From Eudorina sp. 2006-703-Eu-15 (taxonomy: Eukaryota > Chlorophyta > Chlorophyceae > Chlamydomonadales > Volvocaceae): a stretch of 64,000 nt of DNA. A model generated the notes under the pieces. The model saw only the letters and a list, made by a program, of their open reading frames with translations, was not told the origin of the DNA and searched no databases. Location: the NCBI GenBank assembly GCA_003117195.1, contig BDSI01000194.1:62001-126000 (forward strand), in the 5' to 3' direction. Shown here piece by piece: positions 21,601-32,800 of this stretch (its first letter is position 1; each line of letters opens with the position of its first letter). The translations under genes and the position numbers were made by a program.

Positions 21601-22186
21601 CTCCGCCGGGAAGACCACCAATTGCAGGCGCAGCACGGAGAATGACGGCGGGCTTCAAACGCAATCCTACCACCCTCCACAAGAACCCGACGGGACCGCG
21701 ACGGTCGGTGCCCCGCTGCATTGCGCCTGTCGGCTGGAGGCGCGCGGAGCGGGGCGGGGGCCCGTGGCCTCGGATCCAAGAGGCGGCAAATTATCTCTCC
21801 CGGGGTGCAGTACTGGGTCCATACCGCTACGGTCACTGCGCGCGACATTACGGGCGGTGCTCAGGACGTGCCTCGGGCGGCTGCACGAGTCAGCCGCCAC
21901 TCACCAGCTGAGACTCCGCCGCAGCGCTGCCGGGTCCGCCGCCGGCTGCGCCGCCGTACCGACGCCACGCCCGTGGCCAGCCCACGCTGCCGCCGCCGAT
22001 GTCGGCGTCCGCCCCCTGGTCGTTGAACCACACGTCCCTTCCGCCGCCGCCGCCGCCGCCGCTGGCTCCGAAACCTCGCGGGCTAACGCTGCCGCTGTAC
22101 ACTCCGTCCGGTCCGAGGCTGAGCACCGGCAGGCGCGACAGCTCGCCCCTCGGCAGCGCGGCGGGGCCGTCCGTGTCGGTGCCGCT

Positions 22187-22233
<47 letters not shown>

Positions 22234-23101
22234 GTAGTGGCGGGGCGCCAGGGCCGCTGCTGCGGCGCCGACGACTGCGGGAGAGGCGCGAGGCCGCGCT
22301 GGCATTGCCGGCGGATGGCTGCCGGGAGGCTCGGTCTTCGGCCAGCCTGGAGGAATGGACGAGGGCGAGCAAAGTGGTGGGCGAGTTAACGGTCAAGGGA
22401 TGGGTCAGCGCAGTGGCGGGCCAGGGAGGGAGCGTGTCGCACGCGACATGGCACGTCGGGTGGCCCGGGGCGGCACCGCGGGATGGCGCAGCACACGGGG
22501 AAAGGCGCAGGGAGCAGGGCGTCGCAGCTGCAGGGAACTGCGGGGAAGGGTAAGGTGACTGCAAGGAATGGCCGACGGGCGCGTGCGGTGCCGCGCAAGT
22601 CCCAACAGCACGAATGCGAGACTCGGGCAGAGCCCGGTATCTGCACCTGTGAGGTGGTTGGGGGCCAGCCCGTGTCCGCAGCTGGCGGGTGCGCGGCTGT
22701 GCGCGGAGATCCGGGGGTGACAGCGCAGGCACCAGGCAGGCGACGAGGTGGACGGCGGCAGACAGGCCAGGAGCTTCCCCCAAAACCTGTGACAGCCCCG
22801 AAACCAAACCTGGGCTGTTTTTCACGTGAACCCCGAAACCAAACCCGTGACCCTGGAATCACGCCCCGGAGGTTTGGGATTGACGGTCCAATGGTCGGAG
22901 TTTTGGGGCGTCACTCACTGGTGGGTGATGGGGCTGGAAGTGGTGGGTCGCTGCGATGCAGCCGTGCCCGGCGGCGGCAGCCCGCTCTCCACAAGGTGTA
23001 TCAGCGGGTTGTAGCCGGGGAAGCGGGGGACGGGGACGCGGGCGCGACTGCCGCCCGCCAGGGACCCGCTGGCAACGCTGCCGGTGCCGGGGCGCGTCTG
23101 C

Positions 23102-23137
<36 letters not shown>

Positions 23138-23982
23138 GTGTGCTGAGACGGCTGCTGGTGTGCCGGCTTGGTGGCAGCGCCGGCGGGCGCGCCGCCAGCG
23201 GTGCTGCCGCCGCCGCTGCCGGCTTCCGCCGCCGCCGCCGCGGCGGCGGCGGCCATTGGGTCAACGGCGCGCGGCAGCGCGGCGCTTCGAGACTCATTTA
23301 GCTTCGGAGGGTTGGCCTGGCCTCTGGTCGTGCCGATCAGCGGTGCTCCCGAGGCGGAGCCCGTCAACGGCCGGATCATGCACGCCGACGCCGCCAGGTC
23401 AGCGGCGGCCTGGGCCAGCGTCTCGTACGACGCGGCAACGGACCGGTCCGCTGCGGTACCGCGGGCGAGTTTGTTCGCCGCGGACGCCAGTGACGCGGCG
23501 GCTGTGGCCAGCTCGCCGTACACCGCCGGGGCGACAGGGCCCTCCGGCGCGGCGGCGGCTCCGCCGCCGCCGCTGCCCCGGGCCGTGCCGGCGCCACCGC
23601 TGCTGCCGCCGCCAAGACGGGGGCTCTGCAGCGATGCGACCACCTGAGGGACCAGGTCCGGGGCGGAGCGGCGAACGGGGTCGCGGCCCGAGGCCCGCTC
23701 GGGGCCGCTGTTGCTCCTGCGGGGAGGCGGGCGGCTGTGCGAGGCCTGCAGCGCGCCCAGTGCCAGAGGGCGCACTACGGGCGGTGCGACGGGCTGGGGC
23801 GGATGCGGCGCAGCCGAGGCCGTTGCCTGCGTGGGCGGTGCTGGCGGCAGCGCCGGCTGCTGTGGCTGTGGGTGAGGCGCCTGCGGCAAGGAAACGTACG
23901 GACGAGACGAGGGCAGGTGTGGACTTGCTTACACCGCTGTGCGCAAGTGGGCGAAACGGTAGCGTTGCGAAAGGACAACCAT
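18608..23982 (-). CDS. EF-hand calcium-binding protein, multi-exon (about 922 aa)
   Basis: Eight exons in transcript order: 23935-23982, 22919-23880, 21905-22346, 21355-21474, 20764-20928, 20280-20479, 19411-19684, 18608-19165. Splice borders are GT-AG and phases agree. The N-terminal 480 residues are disordered, with a Gln run encoded by CTG/CAG repeats near 23100 and Gly runs. EF-hand-like segments follow, one per exon: AAFRDADREGCGLVSRGEF (about residues 540-560, last ligand not acidic), a loop-less partner RVAYGDFVNALRF, a canonical loop DRNGDGVVEWAE in exon 7, and DADPDFSTGVDYEAF at the start of exon 8. The C-terminus is Gly/Pro-rich. A likely role is a calcium-responsive structural or ciliary protein, but that is inference. 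The first exon (MVVLSQRYRFAHLRTA) is the least certain. Confidence 0.78.
20594..20725. repeat. 42-bp minisatellite inside an intron
   Basis: Three tandem 42-bp units of the form (GCCTCCTCCTCC)2, GGCGCCGTCTCC, GCCCCC lie in the intron between exons 5 and 6 of the EF-hand gene. They are purine-rich on the sense strand. Confidence 0.85.
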
Positions 23983-23999
23983 GTGAAATCCCACCACCC

Positions 24000-25350
24000 T
24001 CATGCAAAGGCAGGGACCCTGCGCTTTGAACTCTGCGTTCGTGAGTGCTCGTTCCGCCCATGGAAGGTAGGCGGGCAGCATGGAAAGACGACGCCTCTAT
24101 ACATGCTGTCTTACCGCCGCGTTCCCAGACGACAGTTTATCTGACGTCGCATTTACCTCAGCGGAGGCCTGTTGTCGCCTGCGCGAGTGACGTGTCGTTG
24201 AGCGAATGGCACACGATGCCCATGTTACAGGAATCGTACACTCTTCACGTAGAAAAACGCTCATCGGCCCGCACCTTTGGAGGAAGAGCTCAAACGCTGT
24301 TAAGGGTCTCGTGGCCGACATGTTGGGCAATGTTGTCGCCTCTCCACGAACGCCGAGGAACAATCATTGACAGCGCTCATAATTGGCCATTTGTTTACGT
24401 AGAAGTACGCAGGATTGTGGGTTGTTCATATATGTCCAAAGAAAGATGTCGATGCCTCTCAGCAAACGAAGAGCAAGAAATATAGCCGCAAATATAGTAC
24501 AGTATGAAAGAATGATTTCAAAGTCGAGCAGCTGTGTCGAATGTCGCACAAGTTACTGCACGTTCGTTAGGCCAGGTTGGGCAGGGACACTCCAGGTGCA
24601 ACGCGTTGTCTGATAACAATTTTTATCGTCATGATGTGCCGCTCTCCTGGTATTTCATTTATGAACTCCCGTTGCCGTCGAAGTGTGCGCGCTGCGCACG
24701 GCGATGCCTTCATGTGCGACTAGAAGCTTTGTCAAAGTGGACCTTTGCAATATCACACTTGCAAAATCTAACACAAATCACATCAATCTTTCAGATTTCT
24801 GGCCTGGCCCTGGTTGTAATCGTTACAAAAGTTACAAACCAACCGTCACGAACCACCCGCGCATGCCTGTGTGCGTGGATACCTCAACAGCTCGGCATCG
24901 TCGTGCAATTTGAACTTGCTTGCATTGTTGTAACCGTTTATGAGGTATGAGGTGAACTATTATTTCACAGTGGACCCTGCGCGACAGCCGCCTCCTCACA
25001 CCACACTGCGGAGGGAACCGAAGACCCGCCGGGGGCCCGCATTTCTACGTAACCACCAGCCGGGGAGTACGGCAGTTAGCTACACTGGCTATTTGCCTCC
25101 CCGATCAGCGATCGTCACACCTAGGTGAATAGCCCAGAATAGCCAATTCCTTTCACGGCGGTGGCTTGGGCGATGGGCCGCAGTCACATCTGATCACGGG
25201 GACATGGCGATTCTTGCAAGGTACCGAACTACATATTGCTGCATTGCCGCACGTTGCCACCGTTTGTGGGTCGCAACAGGTCGCTTTACTCGCCATGTGG
25301 CTGATGCCATCAGAAACATTTCATTGCTGTGGGTGGCAGTGTTCCCCCTC
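24000..25350. other. gene-free, AT-richer spacer
   Basis: Open frames are short and without coding bias, and the plus frame 24534-24950 has no recognisable features. The promoter of the minus-strand EF-hand gene should lie at the left edge. Confidence 0.5.
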
Positions 25351-25359
25351 CCTTCTGCC

Positions 25360-26120
25360 AGAAGATCAGGGCAGAACCTTAACCCCGATAAAGTGGAACT
25401 GTTACCGGTGTGACCTGCTCAGAAAGTGTTGGAGACAGAAGGCGATGATGTGCCATGTCCAGTGCGGAATGGGGGTGGTGAAAACCGCCACGGCTTTAGC
25501 CCTGCCGTACACGGATATGGACGGTGCCACGGTTATGGATTGGGGGGCGCAGTTGGACAAGGTTCGGGTCAGGTTCTCGAGGATAGCGCAACTATCACTA
25601 TCCACCTTCGAGATGGCGACAGCTACAGCGGCGTGCGGGCTGCATAGAGTCACTTGGCACATGAAACATGACGGGATGCCGCCGGAGGCAGTGATACTTC
25701 GGCTCGAAGGGTGGACTGCACGCCTGGTAGATCGGGCCCAGGGCCCCGAGGCCACCGAGAGGCGGCCTACTGGAGAGCCACGCAGCCTGCTGCCTGGGCA
25801 CCCGACTGTGGGGGATTTCGGAACGTTGCCGCTGCGGGAACACATCCCGCGCGATGGGCCTCAGCGGCGGTGCGAACGTGCGATACATGAGGAGGACCCG
25901 TCACCAGCGGGCAGCCCCCTGGCAACGGGTCATTAACACGATTATCTCGGATGCCTCAGAGGCATGGAGGCCGCGGATGGTGCTCAAAGGTGGTAAACAT
26001 TTTGTTTACCGAACACCCGCTCTCCCCGGGGGCGTGGTGGAACGCACGGCTGCGGCCAGGGGCTGGCCTGGTGCCGTGCGATATAGCACGGTCCCTAGGG
26101 TCGTCGGGCTTCTCATTCCT
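25360..26120 (+). mobile_element. decayed L1-type LINE, reverse-transcriptase C-terminal region
   Basis: Three plus-strand frames together give the end of a volvocine L1 ORF2. SGQNLNPDKVELLPV (about 25369-25413) is the RT thumb-side signature. In a second frame follow VRVRFSRIAQLSLSTFEMAT, ACGLHRVTWHMKHDGMPPEA, LEGWTARLVDRAQGPEATER, LLPGHPTVGDFGTLPLREHI. In a third frame follow PWQRVINTIISDASEAWRP and PALPGGVVERTAAARG. This order (AYGLHRVTWHMEH-like, LPGHPxxGGFGxLPLREH-like, PWxRV-like) is that of L1 elements in Chlamydomonas and its relatives. Frameshifts and loss of the 5' part, including the active-site region, mean it is a dead fragment. Confidence 0.68.
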
Positions 26121-26249
26121 CCAAGCCCACACACACAGCCGAGTGCGATTCCTTATCAGCATGCAACGACTAACTTCATCTTGCTGCTTGTTGGCTTAAC
26201 TTTTGCATGCCATCTTTTGCCAACATTTGTGCCTTGTGCAACTTAGACG

Positions 26250-26810
26250 TCATTTACAGAGACTGTGCGCTTTCGAGCAGATGACGCGACGTTTTGCGTT
26301 TCCCCAAGCTCGGCGCCTTCTTTCCGAGCTAAAATGCATACGAACATTTTGTTCTTTATGATAATAAAGTCGCATATCACATATGTAAAGCCACCGACGT
26401 ATAATAGCATCAACCTGGCAGGAACAGGAAACAAAGGCATGAGGAGTTTTTGAGATCCAGGATTTGAAATACAACACACTTCGACCCAGGCTATGTGTAC
26501 CAATGCCAAACACAACATTACCGAACTGACATGGGATTCTGTAGTTAAGACAAGAGCATACGTTCGTCAGAGTCACAACAGCCTGCATATCTTGTCTTAA
26601 ACAGTTCTACTTTCATATGGAGCAACTGAACTTTGAAACTGCTCTTTAAGTAACACACTGCGATGAAAGCAGACCTTCGCAGTGTGGTTCTGGTGCCTTC
26701 AGCGGCACAGGCCGAAGGTACCACCCGTGGCCATCGTAGCCTCGGCGACGAGAACCTCACGCTCGCAAAAGGCAAAGGCCACGGCTCCATACAGGATCGC
26801 ACAAACATCA
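26250..26810. other. AT-rich spacer upstream of the giant gene
   Basis: No coding-type frame was found. It presumably contains the promoter and 5' UTR of the gene starting near 26811. Confidence 0.4.
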
Positions 26811-29800
26811 ATGCCAGGGGATGGAACAACTCCACGCGGGTAGGCATGCGCTGGTCGGACTCTTCTCCTGAGTCCGTGCCCTTGACGTCAGAATCTTGCT
26901 GCCCCAGGCGTCGCCCATTTGGAAGCGCAACACCAAGGAGAACAAGGAGAATGGCAAGCCATTAGTGCCGAAGAAATTTCAGCATGTCCAGAGCAAATTG
27001 TCGGCACCTGTGTTCAGTCAGCGGCGTGCTAAGCTCAATGAAGGCAGAGACATAGGTACGGGGTTCTCAACTGAAAGACGACGATGCAGAGCGCGTGTAT
27101 TACACCATTCCTGTGTCCTGATACTAGCATAATTCGCCATTTTTTGCAGGTGCTACCGGAGGACCGCTGCAGCCCTCCCCGGACGCCCTCAATGTGCCTG
27201 CGCAAACCCCTGCGGACAACCTGCGCGTATGCACAACGGTGTGCCCACAGGGTCAAGAGGCGTTGCCTGCCTTCGATCAATTTGTGACCAAGCGTGATTG
27301 CGACAACGCTCTGGATACCCTGGCCTCCGAAGGCCATGTGCTGACAGGCTCCGGCCCTAGCTGGCCTGCATCACCCGAACGCCACCAGGCCAAGGGCGCT
27401 GGGCAGCTGGAGGTGAGTCCGTAACCCTAGATTCAGAGTGGCGTTCGATTCTTCTTAGTGCTGCACGCAGTACTTTACCGCAATTGCTTTGTCCTTCAGG
27501 CGGCGACGGCGAATGCAGAGCAGCGGCAATCCCCACATCCATCGGTTCTAGCTCTATACGAGTATGCTGAGAACGTCCGGACGCCGCTACACGGCGGCAT
27601 GAAGCACGATCCAGGCGTTACTTTAATGGATCACGTAGTCGCACCACGCGACGAAGCCAGCGCCTTCAACCCAGAGCTGCAAGGTGGGGCTGCACTGTGT
27701 GTCCTGATCAATCCATTGGCTTGCTTGTGCTCCGCCTCTTACAGTCTGACTCGTGGATTTGCAGACGGAGAGCTGACCGAGTCATTTACCTCCTGGCTGA
27801 GGTGCCAGGGGATGCAGCCGCACACCCTATGTGCGGTCGCCCTGGACAAGATGGGCGCATTGTGGCACAAGGCCAAAGAGGCTACGGAGCTGGCCGCCCT
27901 GGTCGCGCGGCTGAAGGAAAACCAGGCGAAGGTCGCTGATAGGGAAACACAAGGGAGCGCACGGGCCGCTGACGATCTGGTGAGGTTGCGGGCAAATGTT
28001 AAAGCTTACAAATTGCTGTGTTTTCAGCTTTATCAACCCAGTGCGGATGAAAGCGTTCGTCCTCTTGCATTCACACCTTGCCCTAATTAATCACAGTGCT
28101 AGCATATAACTGGATGCTGTACATCATCTACAGGTTCCCGATTCGGAGGACGCCGACATCCCATTGCAGCAACACGGCGAGGACCATGTCGCCTATCTTG
28201 GGCGGTTGTCGCCAACTCCAGCCGATGTTACCGAGGCAGGGCATGGTATCGAAGCAGCTTCGGCGGTGAACGTACTGGGGCAGTATGCTGGAGCTGAGAC
28301 CGGTCAGGCCGCTAGCTCTAGTGTTGATACTGGGTTCGCAGCAATAGCCCAGATCGACAGTCCCGGGGCCAGCACAGCGAGCGTGGCCTTATGGGCCCAG
28401 ACGCCGGACAAAGGCTCGGAGCACAGCTCGCACAGCCCGGCAGGGGCTCAGCTTACAGCAGCAAGCGCGATGGCACAAGATGACGAGGTGGCTCAAGTTG
28501 CGGCTGCTGGAACCGATGATTCGTTCAGCATCTCGCTGGGCTCCCAAATTCAGCCAGACTTCAGCAGCGCGTTTGGGCACGGACCACCTGATGGAGTCCT
28601 GCAATCTACGTCGTCCTGCGCAAGCTTTGCTGGTGCGCCTGTAGATGGACCCACAACGCCTGGTTTCAGCATTGTCAGTCGCGTGCCAGAGCCGGTGCCA
28701 TTTGCCGCGTGGGCAAACCAGGTCGACGTCATCGGTGACGCTGTGAGCCCTGCTGCACCAACCGCATTCGGGAGTCCGGAATCGGCGGCGTTGGGCACTC
28801 CGGAAGGCGCCATGCCATCCCCCGGCGCAGTGCCAAGCACAACGGGGGCTGCGTGCAGCTTCCCCGATGCAGTGTCGCCACAGCAGTCGGCCGGGATCAG
28901 TTTCGTATCCCGTGCCGCGCAGCCCGTCGCATTTGCAACATGGGCGACATGTGTGGGCAAGCCCGAACCGACCCCTTCTTCGTTCAAGACAACCCGACAC
29001 GGACCCGTGACCGTGGACTCACCGCAGCTGTCAGCTGGTTTGAGCGTCATTTCCAGCATGCCACAGGCCGTCGCCTTTGACGTATGGGCTTCAGTTCAGC
29101 GCAAGCGGGAGGCTCAGTCGGCAGCTGCGCAGGCGCAGAGCACTCCTGGTGGCTGCGGCCGGGAGTCGCCGTTGTCGTCTGTAGGGTTTGAGACGATCTC
29201 AAAACCGGAACGCGCAGGAATGTGGTGCAACAGCGGGGCCAACACACCTGCCGACGGCGCTGCAGCTGTGCATGCTCACGCGTCACCAGCGGGGCCTCAT
29301 GTACGACAGAACCCGCTTTTTGAAATCGACTCGCCCGCTTCAACGATGTCGGCCCTCCCTGAGCGCGCCGATGCGTTGGGCGGCTTGCCAGCATCACCAT
29401 CGCCGGCTCGCATGTTGACCGCTCCCAGCCTGGCGTCCACGCCCATGTCCGACTTCAGTCAAGGGCTTCGCAGCAACCTGGCCAGCCCCATGGGCAACGA
29501 ATACGATGGCAGTCCTGCATCGCAGTTTTACGGCGGTCTGGCACCAGCGCTCCACGCCGCACATGTGTACGGAGTGGATGTCTTGCCGAGCCCCGCAGCT
29601 TCGCCATCCAGCAGCGGTCTGGTTGCCGTGGGAGTGACGACGAAATCTACGGAGCCGCGCTCTCCAGACGCAATCGGGACGCCAACCAGCAAGACGGACT
29701 CAATGCATGACCACTCACCCATGCATGGCGAAGCCAGCGTTGTGGCTACAGCGCCAAACGGCACAGATGAGGATGCACGCTCACCTCCGCCCAAGGTTGC

Positions 29801-32800
29801 TTCCTCCGTGGAACTCCCCGCGTGCTCAACGCCTGTAGCGGATGCTGAAATTACAGCAACAATTGGGGCTAACCTCACAGAGAATGGCGTGTGCATCCTC
29901 AAGGGCTCGTTCAGTCCCGCCACGCAAGTGAACGACATCAGCAGCCCTGCCATCGGCAGTGTGACAGAAACGGGCTTTGCGGTCAACCCCGTCATGGATG
30001 CGGTCCCCACGGTGCATGCGAACGAGTGCACCAACACGAGCTCGGCAGCGCAGGTAGGGAACATACTTGTGTTTCGGATTCCATTGTGTTTCGGATTCCA
30101 TGTGCCTTTTGCGCGCATACGGAAGTGCTGTACTCCTTGACCGTGCTGTCGATGTATCTGTGGTGAGCATAATCGCACGACGCTATCGTTAGTCTGTTGT
30201 CGGCGTCACGGGTAATTGACCAGTTCTGACCATGGTTTCCATGCCGGTTCCTTACTCCACAGGGCGATGTTGTGGCTGCTGTGGACACAGCGATCGAAGG
30301 GCCGGAAAGCTCATCGCCAGATCGAGATTCGTCTACGGTGGATGGTACGAGCTACACGCCGCCGCCCGCGTCAACCAAGGCGGGAGACGTCGATGGTGGG
30401 CCGGACGGAGACGGTCCGACTCAGAGCTACCCAGACACCCCAGCCACCGCATGGCCTGGCTCGCCAACGACAGTATATGCGACGCCGCTCGAAGCCTTCC
30501 CGACGCCCACATCCCTGGCATCTTTCTGCAGCGCCGTCCACCTGACTGCGATGCGCATCCAAGCTGAGCTTGCTTCGCCAGATGCAGCTACATCGAACTT
30601 CACCTTCGGCATCCAGGCTGGTACATGCGGAGGCCGTCAAGACGCCGTGACCCCGGCGCTTGGGCCAGCCTACGACAACCGATTCAGCGCATCCCCGGTC
30701 GCGACTATTGGGTTCCATCATCTGCCCGGCGCCAACGCGGTTGCGGCTGGCTTTGGTTCACCTATGCCCCTAACGCAACTTACTCCAGTGCAGCTACGTG
30801 CCTTGGACCATCTCGCAGGCCACGTCATGGCCGCTCTCACCCCCACGCGTCACGAGCCAGCTTCGGCGCAGCCTGATGCTGCACAGAAAGATTCGTCGAC
30901 CAGCAGCGCTTTACATCAGGGAACTGCTGCAGCCGCCGTGGCGTTTGATCTGGCGCAACTGCTGGCGCACCTTCGCTCGCCGCTCCCAGCGCATATTGGG
31001 AACCAAAAAAGCCGCCTTGCACCTGTCGCAACCGACCAAGCAAATGTGGCGCCGGCAGCTTGCTTCCCGGATCCACACAGTCGCCAGCCAGGCGGCGCGT
31101 CTGCCGATGCGCCAAGTGGAGCACAAGCCCAGCATGTGGACGCGGGCGTTGTGGACGCGGGCGTCGCGGAACCGTCCTTGCAGGGTACACCTTCCTTGCC
31201 CAACTTCGCGCGCCTGATGGCTTTCCTCAACGCGGGAGGCCGTGCACCGTCAGCTTCACCCATGGAAACTGCCATTTCGGGCGCCCACAGCAAGCTAGGT
31301 GACGCTGCGAGGAACCTTGGGTCAGCACCGCAAGGGTTCAGTCTTGCCCAATTGCTCTCCAACCTTCATTCGCCGCTGCCAGATGTCGTCCGTATGGACA
31401 GTCCTGCCGTGGGCGACAAGAACTCACCTGCGTCATCTGAAGCCGCCAGCTCCGCCTTCGGGTTCAGCACCGCCGCCAAAATGTCCACGCGTGTGACGCC
31501 CGCCTTCACGCCAGGAGGTTGTATGAGCTTCATGCGCTGGGCGCACGACACAGCGCCTCCATCATTCCGGCTTGACAGTGATGCGCGCCAACCAAGAAGT
31601 CGTGCTGCTGGAACGCCGTCTACGCCTATGAGCTTCAGCTTCGGTGCGTTCCATGGTACCGCAATGGCACATGAAGAAGCTACGCCCGTTTTCGGCCACG
31701 GTGATTCTCATGGCGGCATTTACGCTGAGGTGCGGTCGTTGCCGGGGACGATTTTCCGCTCTCCTGACAACGATCAACGGTCCGGCAGTGGTACCCAGAC
31801 AGCTGCGGAAAGCTCGGATGTTCATGCCTGCGGCACAGTGTCGCCGGCTGCTTTCTCGTTCGGACCGCAGCAAGAGAGGCTATCTGGACACACCCCGGTA
31901 CCCATCGGACAGCCCGTAGTGACCAGCGCGAGAGATGCGCCGAGCGCCGCCAAGTCGTGGAACCAAGCAAGTCCCGGTATTTCTCTGGGCGTATGGGGCA
32001 TCCTGCCCACGGGTGGAGCAGCATCAGTGCGTGGAAGTGTGACGCCTTCAACACGAGCCTTCACTTTCAACCATGGTGGCGTATCCCTGATGCCTACGCC
32101 AATGTGGCCTGGTCTGTGCGGCGCCGCCAGTCCCGTGCAGGAGGACACTGGTGCAGCTCCTGGGCAGCTCTCCACCGCTTCGTCGCCGCTGCAGTGTGGG
32201 ACGTCTGCACAGGACAGCGTCAACGAGACGCCGGCTGGAAAACGCCCCGGTGACGGCACCTTCAACACGGTTACTGACGTCTACGCGCCCGCCGCTGCCG
32301 CCCTTTGGACGGTTCTTCTCGGGAACCTGCACTCTCCAATGCCGGCAGCTGTCCGCATGCCTCGTGAGCAGCCAAAGCCAACTTCGTCGGTTTCTGCCGC
32401 TTCCTCTTTGCCCCCGGTGCTGGAGGCTCACCCAGCGGGCGTGTCACAGCCATCCTTGTCTGGAGCCTCTCGGGAATCTGAGTCGGTTGCTAAGGTCCAA
32501 ACGAACGCTGAGGTGGGCGCAGGAGCGCGTGACTTGCCGCCATCTTACGAGGAACTGCCAGATCTTATCACCCGCGGGTTGTGCCTACCTGCGCCGAGCC
32601 TTGCAACGGGGAGCCCGTCATTGTTAGACTCTGCGGTTGGCGACTTGACCAACGTAAGTGCATCCAGCACGGCGCAAGTGCCACGCGTGGACCGCCCGCA
32701 GGCGTCCACGGGAAACCTGACCATCAATGAGGCACAGCCCGTGCAAGCCTGGCCACCAAACGAGGACGGATCGAGCCGCCATGCAGAGCCTGTGCTACAG

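Noticed and set aside
26545..26847. Minus-strand 100-codon frame upstream of the giant gene
   Set aside because: No splice continuity, no signals, and composition like the surrounding spacer.
27684..27764. 81-base in-frame stretch that could be coding
   Set aside because: It begins GTGGGG, ends TTTGCAG with a TCTGACT branch-like sequence, and its peptide (CVLINPLACLCSASYSL) is unlike the flanks, so it is treated as an intron.
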